DNA of 64,000 bases from Trichobilharzia regenti (lineage: Eukaryota; Platyhelminthes; Trematoda; Strigeidida; Schistosomatidae). Each line of letters opens with the position of its first letter. The first letter of the stretch is position 1. Of the stretch, positions 58,566 through 64,000 are shown in pieces. The translations under genes were made by a program, and so were the position numbers. Under the pieces are notes generated by a model, which saw nothing but the letters and a program-made list of their open reading frames with translations, made no database searches and was not told the origin of the DNA. The stretch spans positions 1-64,000 of the forward strand of contig CALYDD020000275.1 in assembly GCA_944472135.2 (NCBI GenBank). The letters run 5' to 3'.

Positions 58566-59436
58566 CAGTCTGCTACACAAACGCCCGCAGCCTGTTAAAT
58601 AAAAGGACTGAGCTGGCAAACATGATAGAAACCGGAAACCCGGATGTAATTATTATCACAGAGACATGGCTCACACCCGATGTCACTGACAACGAAGTTA
58701 ACCTGCCAAACTTCGAAGTGCACAGGGTAGACCGACTAAACCGCAAAGGAGGGGCGTAGTCATCTACCTCAAGAAAGGCTTAACCGTGCGTAGTATCGAA
58801 GCACTCGCCCACGAAAGTGAGTCGTGCGAACTTCTACGCTGCAGACTTAAATGCATAGGCCAAGACATTGACCTCATTGCTGTGTACCGCAGTCCTGACT
58901 GCAGTGCAGACGACTTCCTAATAGAGAAGCTAGGCTCCTGGACTTCAAAATGTCGAAGTCTCGTAGTCGGTGACTTCAACGCCCCAACAGTTGACTGGTC
59001 GAGCCTAACAACTCCATCTTCAGTCAACTCCTTTGATCATAAACTGCTAGAATCTAGTATATCGCTAGCCCTAGTCCAACATATCATTAAGCCCACGCGC
59101 TATGACTCACAGCACTCCTCGTCAACTCTGGACCTAGTGTTCTCACACGGTGAGGATGTGGATCTCATACAACATCTTCCTCCGTTAGGAAGAAGTGACC
59201 ATGCTGTGCTCACTTTCAAGTTCACAGCAAGGGCCAAAACCCCAGCTCGACCAAACGTTTGGAAAGCTGACATAAATGCGATCGTCTCAGCAGCCAACTC
59301 AGTAAACTGGTACATCAATCCAGAGTCCCAAGTAGAAGCCGCATGGAACCAATTTAAGCAACTTTACGCCCAAGTAACTGTACCTTCATCCCTTGGTCTG
59401 TTCCAAAGGGTCGGAAACATTCCCCCCCTTGGATAA
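58535..59436 (+). pseudogene. CR1 LINE endonuclease (two frames)
   Basis: The first frame has CYTNARSLLNKRTEL, DVIIITETWLTPD and VDRLNRKGGA, ending at a TAG created by a one-base shift near 58757. The second continues VIYLKKGLTVRS, LIAVYRSPDC, VVGDFNAPTVDW, STLDLVFS and GRSDHAVLTF. These are the conserved motifs of an apurinic endonuclease including catalytic Glu, Asp and the SDH triad. A further break near 59430 separates it from the RT. Confidence 0.82.
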
Positions 59437-59570
59437 ACCGGGAGATTCGTAAGTTACTCAGACGTAAACGCAAATGTTGGAACCTGTTTGCAACACTTGA
59501 GACTTCTGAGACCAGGGAATTATATAATACTGCTAGAAATAAAGCTATCGCAGAAATCCGCCAATCAAGG

Positions 59571-61067
59571 ATGAAGTTCGAGACACACCTGGCCCAAAAT
59601 GCAAAGGCACAACCTAAGAAAATTTTCTCGTACTTGAATTTCAGGAATAAAACACCCAATGGTGTCCCAAACCTGATTATTGACAAAGATACAATCGAAG
59701 AAGATCAAGAAAAAGCAGAAGCAATGGCAAACTACTTCTCCCAAGTCTTCACTCAGGAGTCATCACTGCCTATAGGATCAGCTCTGGCTGCATCAGAAGA
59801 ACATGGGATAGATTCCGTTGACATCGACCAAGGCATCGTGCTCAACTTCTTAATGAAACTAGATGCAGGGAAATCAATGGGTCCTGACAATCTTCATCCA
59901 AGGCTTCTCAAGGAGCTATCAGCCCACATAGCCGGCCCCTTGACCACGATCTTCAAGCTATCTCTCCTAAATGGAGTGTTGCCACGTGATTGGAAAGACG
60001 CCATAGTAACCCCCATACACAAAGGAGGATCAAGACAAAGCCCTTCAAATTACAGGCCTATCAGTCTCACCAGCACTTTAATCAAGACACTGGAAAGAAT
60101 TATCAAGAAAAGCATCATGGCTTATCTGGAAAATAGCAGCTTGTTATCTGGAGCACAGCATGGCTTCCGGAGGAACCTCTCATGCCTGTCAAATCTCCTG
60201 ACTGCAAGAGAAAGCTGGGTCAAATCAAAGGACAACAGAAGACCCGTTGACGTCGTCTTCATAGACTTCAGTAAAGCCTTTGATAAAGTACCTCACAAAA
60301 GACTACTCATGAAATTGGAAAGTCTTGGTATCAAAGGCAGACTACTAGACTGGCTCAGGGAATTCCTCATAGATAGGAGGCAGAGGGTTAGGATCAACTC
60401 AAAACTCTCCTCCTGGACAGCAGTAAGTAGCGGAGTGCCACAAGGCACGGTTCTCGGTCCTCTCCTTTTTATTCTGTATATCAATGAGTTACCTCTGCTC
60501 ACCGACTCCCCTATGGTCCTATACGCAGATGACTTAAAAATTTGGAGAGAGCTGAAGGGCAACAGTGATACGTTCACGTTGCAAGAGGACCTCAACAAAT
60601 TGTCGGAGTGGTCTGTTGAATGGATGCTCCCGATCAATGTGGCAAAATGTGCAACCATGCGCATTGGACAAGCAAGCACGAGCCCCTACGAACTAGAGGG
60701 AATAACACTTCCATCAGTTCAGACTCACTTGGACTTAGGTGTCATAGTTAGCCACGACTTAAAAACTACAGCACACTGTCGCGCGGTGGCTGCACGTAGT
60801 TTCAGGTCCTTATGGGCGATTCGCAGAGCCTTTACAAGAATTACCAGAGATATGTTCACCTCCTTATACACATCTCTGGTTAGGTCAAGACTGGAAAACT
60901 GCATCCAGGCCGCCAGTCCGTGTCTAAAAGGGGATTCACACATTCTAGAAAGTGTTCAAAGGAAGGCAACACGTATGGTTCACGGCATAGCTAACTTATC
61001 ATACGAGGAAAGACTAGATAGTTTAAATCTCTTCTCACTGTCATACCGTAGGCAGAGAGGAGATTAA
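59571..61067 (+). pseudogene. CR1 LINE reverse transcriptase
   Basis: The 498-codon frame shows SMGPDNLHPRLLKEL, ITPIHKGG-type VTPIHKGG, NYRPISLTS, QHGFRRNLSC, VFIDFSKAFDKVPH, SGVPQGTVLGPLLFILY and the catalytic YADDLKIW near 60520. The thumb-like C-terminal region (LDLGVIVSHDLKTTAHC, SRLENCIQAASP, RKATRMV) follows. It would copy the LINE RNA at the nicked target. The frame ends by a one-base loss near 61065 and continues in another frame at 61073. Confidence 0.88.
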
Positions 61068-61072
61068 TCACA

Positions 61073-61423
61073 ATGTTTAAAATTTTAAATAATGACTACG
61101 GACCTGACCTATTCTCTCTTTTCCTTCCCACCAGGTCGGAACACCTTAGAGGACATAGCAGGAAAGTTCAAAAGCCAAGGAGAAATCATATTGCTGTTGA
61201 GTACTGGTTCTCACATCGAGTCATAAACTCTTGGAACCGACTCCCAGAAGAAGTGGTGTCTGCAACCTCAACTGATTCGTTCAAGAAGGGTTTGGACAAC
61301 CACAGAAATCCACTAGAAAAGGATGAATATAGGCTGCAAGCCTTCTATCATCAACCAATAAATCTGAATCTGTTCCTGCAGAATGGGGTGATTCACCATA
61401 GTGACCACCACCATATCTACTGA
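61073..61423 (+). pseudogene. CR1 LINE C-terminal end after frameshift
   Basis: The frame MFKILNNDYGPDLFSLFLPT to FSHRVINSWNRLPEEVVSAT and DSFKKGLDNH is the usual C-terminus of CR1-type proteins. It ends at 61423 with a His-rich tail. The 3' untranslated end follows within a few dozen bases. Confidence 0.8.
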
Positions 61424-61440
61424 TCAGCTAGCGCCACCCT

Positions 61441-62170
61441 CCCTCCTTTTTTGATGTTAGGCTCTGAGACTATGATTATTATGGCTACCACAAATATATT
61501 GCTTGGTACCAGACATGTTCGTACCTCATATTCCATCGTCCTAGCTTTCTTAATGAGTGCTTCCAATAGGTCTCCGCGTACATCTTTATGAACATTATAT
61601 ATGTATGCATGCGTCCTAATGAACAGATTACTTCACAAGAAGTTAAAACCTTAAAGAATAAAAAGAATAGGTTTTGTGAATAGTGGAGCAAGATTCAGCA
61701 GAACAATATAGTTAGGGATCAATGTAGGTAGAACGAACTGAAGGTAAGGTCGGTTGGCAGGACTTAGTGTACTAAATTATCATGACAGACTTATATATAG
61801 TAAACATTTGACATTGCAAAGTAACCTGTCTACATATATTATAAAAAGATATTAACAGAACCAACAAAATTTCAGCATTTGGTTAACAATACTACAGAAG
61901 GGTAGTTAGTACTACAGGTAGTCGTAAAGTAAATCAATCTATGTATAATAAGAGCATAGTCAGTGTCATAATTCGTATTATCAAAGAATACATTAGGCTC
62001 AATAACTGAGTGTTATAAGGAAAATAAGAGCGGTAAACCAAGAGAACATTTGCCGCGTAAGTATTTTAATGACAATCTAATTTCAAGTATTGAACCTACA
62101 TAATTACGAAGTATTATTATGTTAGTTTGGGAACTAGTGTACTTTCTGTAGTTAAATATTGAAATGCCAT
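61441..62170. other. 0.7-kb stretch with nothing recognised
   Basis: AT-rich, stop-rich sequence between the CR1 element and the next LINE fragment. Confidence 0.45.
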
Positions 62171-62850
62171 TGTCTCACCACTCTACCAGCAGTTGAGATC
62201 TTTGAGGCGCGCTAGGGTGGACATGTTAATATGTTTTTCTAGGCTCCTTTTGAAACTGTCAGGCCTTTCACAGGATCTAATCTCAGAGGGTAGTTGGTTC
62301 CAAAGTTTGTAATATTTAATGGTGAAGAAGTTAGCTCTAGTGGTGAGTTTATGGGTGTTAACCTTGAGAAGGTAGTTATGGTTGCATAGTCCATACGATT
62401 TAGGATTAGCCCAGGTTATGGACGAGTTACTGTTGCAGTGCTTTCTTATAACTTTGAATAAGAGAAATAAATTGTACTTCACTCTCCTTAACCATAAGGG
62501 CTCTAAGTCCAGTCGAATACATCTGTCAAGGTATTCTATTTGCTGACCATAGCCTAATATGCGTTTCGTGAGGAATCTTTGGACACTTTCAACTTTTTTC
62601 TGTCTGCTGATTTAAAGCTACTGTATAAGTGGGCACAGTATTCAAGTTTGGGGAGAGTGCATATTTTATATATGGCTAATCTGGCTTCTGGAGTGTAAAA
62701 GTTGCGTAGCACAAAGCCGGTTAGACGTTTACAATCAGATACCACCTTATTTGCATGCTCAGTAAAGGTAAGATCTGAGTATGTCACCCCGAGATCTGTG
62801 ACTGTGTTCGTGCTTGAGACAAGGTCACCGTACATGTGACTTATCATGAC
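62170..62850 (-). pseudogene. CR1-type LINE 3' fragment, minus strand
   Basis: Minus frames contain DLGVTYSDLTFTEHANKVV, GFVLRNFYTPEARLAIYK and KLEYCAHLYSS (62847-62554). After a frameshift come SYGLCNHNYLLKVN, FFTIKYYKLWNQLPSEI and DSFKRSLEKHI (62482-62183). This is the thumb and C-terminal part of a CR1-like protein. RT and endonuclease are missing. It starts at the junction with the plus-strand fragment near 62845. Confidence 0.78.
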
Positions 62851-63153
62851 TTATCATTTTCTGAACATATCTCCAAACAAGTGTCAAAGTCACGCAGACT
62901 TATCGGATTTCTACTCAGGAACTTTTACAAAAATGAGTCCAGAATTCTGTTGTACAGGATTTGTGTGCGTCCTTTATTTGATTACTGTTCATTCATGTAT
63001 AGTAGTATACGCATAGAGGACAAATTGAAAGTCGAGGGAGTGCAGAGGTACTTCACGTCAAAATTACTCGGAACCGAAAATGGTGCGAACTACTCCACTA
63101 GATGTGACACCCTAGGATTAGAAACACTATGGCTAAGACGCCTGTGTGGTGAT
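62836..63153 (+). pseudogene. CR1-type LINE fragment, plus strand
   Basis: The frame YHDLSFSEHISKQVSKSRR, GFLLRNFYKNESRILLYR, FDYCSFMYSS and GVQRYFTSKLLG covers the same thumb region as the neighbouring minus fragment but with clearly different sequence. It ends at LRRLCGD, where the LTR retrotransposon at 63154 begins. It is therefore cut at both ends. Confidence 0.75.
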
Positions 63154-63338
63154 TGACAATTTCTATCTCTGTATTGTTTAAATACTTACTGTTGATTGTT
63201 GATATGTTTCATATATGAATTGCATTCTAATTCCGCTAAATACAAATTACTGATTGCTGCCCTCTCTGGGTTTTGATTAGATTCCTATAATTCCGTCATC
63301 CCGGTATACTAATACTTCAAGTACAATAAATTACTACA
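63154..63338 (+). repeat. probable 5' LTR of an LTR retrotransposon
   Basis: A segment of about 185 bp starts TGACAATTTC where the CR1 frame breaks. It contains an AATAAA near its end and finishes ...TTACTACA before a primer-binding-site-like TTGGCGTCGCGATGG. The start is inferred from the LINE break and could be about 10 bases earlier (TGTGGTG). The 3' LTR lies outside the window. Confidence 0.5.
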
Positions 63339-63351
63339 AATTGGCGTCGCG

Positions 63352-64000
63352 ATGGAGCTAAGTAACCTGGGAAAATTTCCTCTTAATGGTTCTCCGCGGG
63401 AGATTGCTGATTATTTGGAATGCTTTGATGCGTGGTGCATTTCCAAGAATGTTCGGGATGATAAAATACCTGCTCATTTCATCACCGCTATTGGTCTTGA
63501 TGCATATAGCCTGGTGAGGAATCTGGCGTTTCCAGATAAACCCATTTCTATGCCATATGCTAAGCTCCGTGAACTTCTTATAGATCACTTCCATGTAACT
63601 ACTTTTGAGACCAGAGAGAGGGCTCAGTTCAACAAACTGGTACGTTCTCCCGATCAGAAGATAAGAGACTTTATACTACAACTCCAAATTCAAGCCTCAA
63701 AGTGTAATTTTGGAGATCAGCTGCATACACAACTACGTGATCGTCTAATTGCTGGAATCAACATTCCTAAATTAGAGAAAGAGTTAATTCAGATTCCTTC
63801 TTGTACGTTTCAAACTGCTAAAGATGCATGTATTACATATGAAGATGTCCATAATGAATACTCTGCTCCCACTACGTCAGTATCTGATGTCATGCTGTCC
63901 AAAGTCGAAAATACAAGTGTTCATGGAAAGAAATGCAAACTGCCGTCCACAGGTAATAGAATGCAGCGAGAGATCAAAAACATTAAACCGTGTTTATCCT
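63352..64000 (+). CDS. Gag of an LTR retrotransposon, open through the right edge
   Basis: An ATG at 63352, overlapping the primer-binding-site-like sequence, opens a frame with no stop for 216 codons to the end of the window. It reads MELSNLGKFPLNGSPREIAD, DAWCISKNVRDDKIPAHFIT and GLDAYSLVRNL. Near residue 68 comes YAKLRELLIDHF and later RAQFNKLVRSPDQKIRDFI and LRDRLIAGI. This is the capsid pattern of gypsy-type Gag (retrotransposon gag family). The final residues (IKPCLS) suggest that a zinc knuckle begins at the edge. Codons show no decay, so the element may be fairly intact. Confidence 0.75.
   Translation, partial: MELSNLGKFPLNGSPREIADYLECFDAWCISKNVRDDKIPAHFITAIGLDAYSLVRNLAFPDKPISMPYAKLRELLIDHFHVTTFETRERAQFNKLVRSPDQKIRDFILQLQIQASKCNFGDQLHTQLRDRLIAGINIPKLEKELIQIPSCTFQTAKDACITYEDVHNEYSAPTTSVSDVMLSKVENTSVHGKKCKLPSTGNRMQREIKNIKPCLS

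Larger units (their letters stand above)
57960..61440 (+). mobile_element. CR1-clade LINE, nearly complete but frameshifted
   Basis: Coding sequence in one orientation covers a basic N-terminal region (57975-58565), an endonuclease (58560-59436), a reverse transcriptase (59571-61067) and the C-terminal end (61073-61423). Frames change at about 58560, 58757, 59430 and 61065. The domain order and motifs fit CR1-type LINEs such as SR1 or Pido of schistosomes. Confidence 0.85.

Noticed and set aside
62170..63153. 5' inversion by twin priming of one LINE
   Set aside because: The two halves cover the same protein region with clearly different sequence, so they cannot be parts of one insertion.

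Overview
The window looks like genomic DNA of a parasitic flatworm, most likely a schistosome or a close trematode relative. It is AT-rich and has spliced genes with very short 5' introns (42 and 45 bp). Its repeats fit known schistosome types: RTE LINEs of the SR2/SjR2 kind, a Boudicca/CsRn1-like gypsy element, Sinbad-like BEL/Pao elements, Penelope-like elements (PLEs) with GIY-YIG domains, CR1 LINEs, and a tRNA-derived SINE carrying a hammerhead-ribozyme remnant. These family names come from my knowledge of the families; no database search was run. By eye, well over a third of the window is mobile-element sequence.

Left part (1-17.7 kb). A possible terminal exon of an unknown gene lies at the edge. 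It is followed by a BEL/Pao 3' end (677-1881) and a MULE-type transposase remnant with a SWIM zinc finger (1876-6500). That remnant is split by a full-length, intact RTE LINE (1989-5626, 13-bp target duplication). A second BEL/Pao copy in the opposite orientation (8454 to about 11880) keeps RNase H, integrase and DUF5641 but has two in-frame stops. It joins a 5'-truncated PLE (about 11880-13063). A decayed PLE copy and SINE debris follow.

Middle part (17.7-37.2 kb). This is a host gene on the minus strand encoding an ethanolaminephosphotransferase 1 (EPT1)-like enzyme, with a perfect CDP-alcohol phosphotransferase signature. Three compact 5' exons lie at 36.6-37.2 kb; three further exons (26.4, 22.4 and 20.2 kb) are separated by multi-kb introns full of RTE, PLE and SINE insertions. 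One internal exon and the 3'-terminal exon were not found.

From 39.3 to 44.2 kb there is a same-strand array of three RTE copies (family B). At 47.0 kb is an intronless alpha-tubulin-like ORF that ends after residue 257 and lacks lysine 40. A candidate first exon of an unknown gene lies just after it on the other strand.

Right part (49.7-64 kb). A gypsy/Ty3 element (49950-55146, both LTRs, ATAT target duplication) sits inside the 5' LTR of a gag-only BEL/Pao element. Its reverse-transcriptase core is replaced by 135 consecutive A residues of almost exactly the expected length, which looks like an assembly or base-calling artefact. A solo BEL LTR with AAAGG duplications, a small secreted-peptide candidate, a CR1 LINE with frameshifts, two head-to-head CR1 fragments and the 5' end of another LTR retrotransposon complete the window. 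That last gag frame is open through the window edge.

I saw no rRNA or functional tRNA gene and no CRISPR array. I found no undescribed biological system. The most unusual signals are the poly-A block, the truncated tubulin, the twice-interrupted MULE/SWIM gene and the hammerhead SINE.
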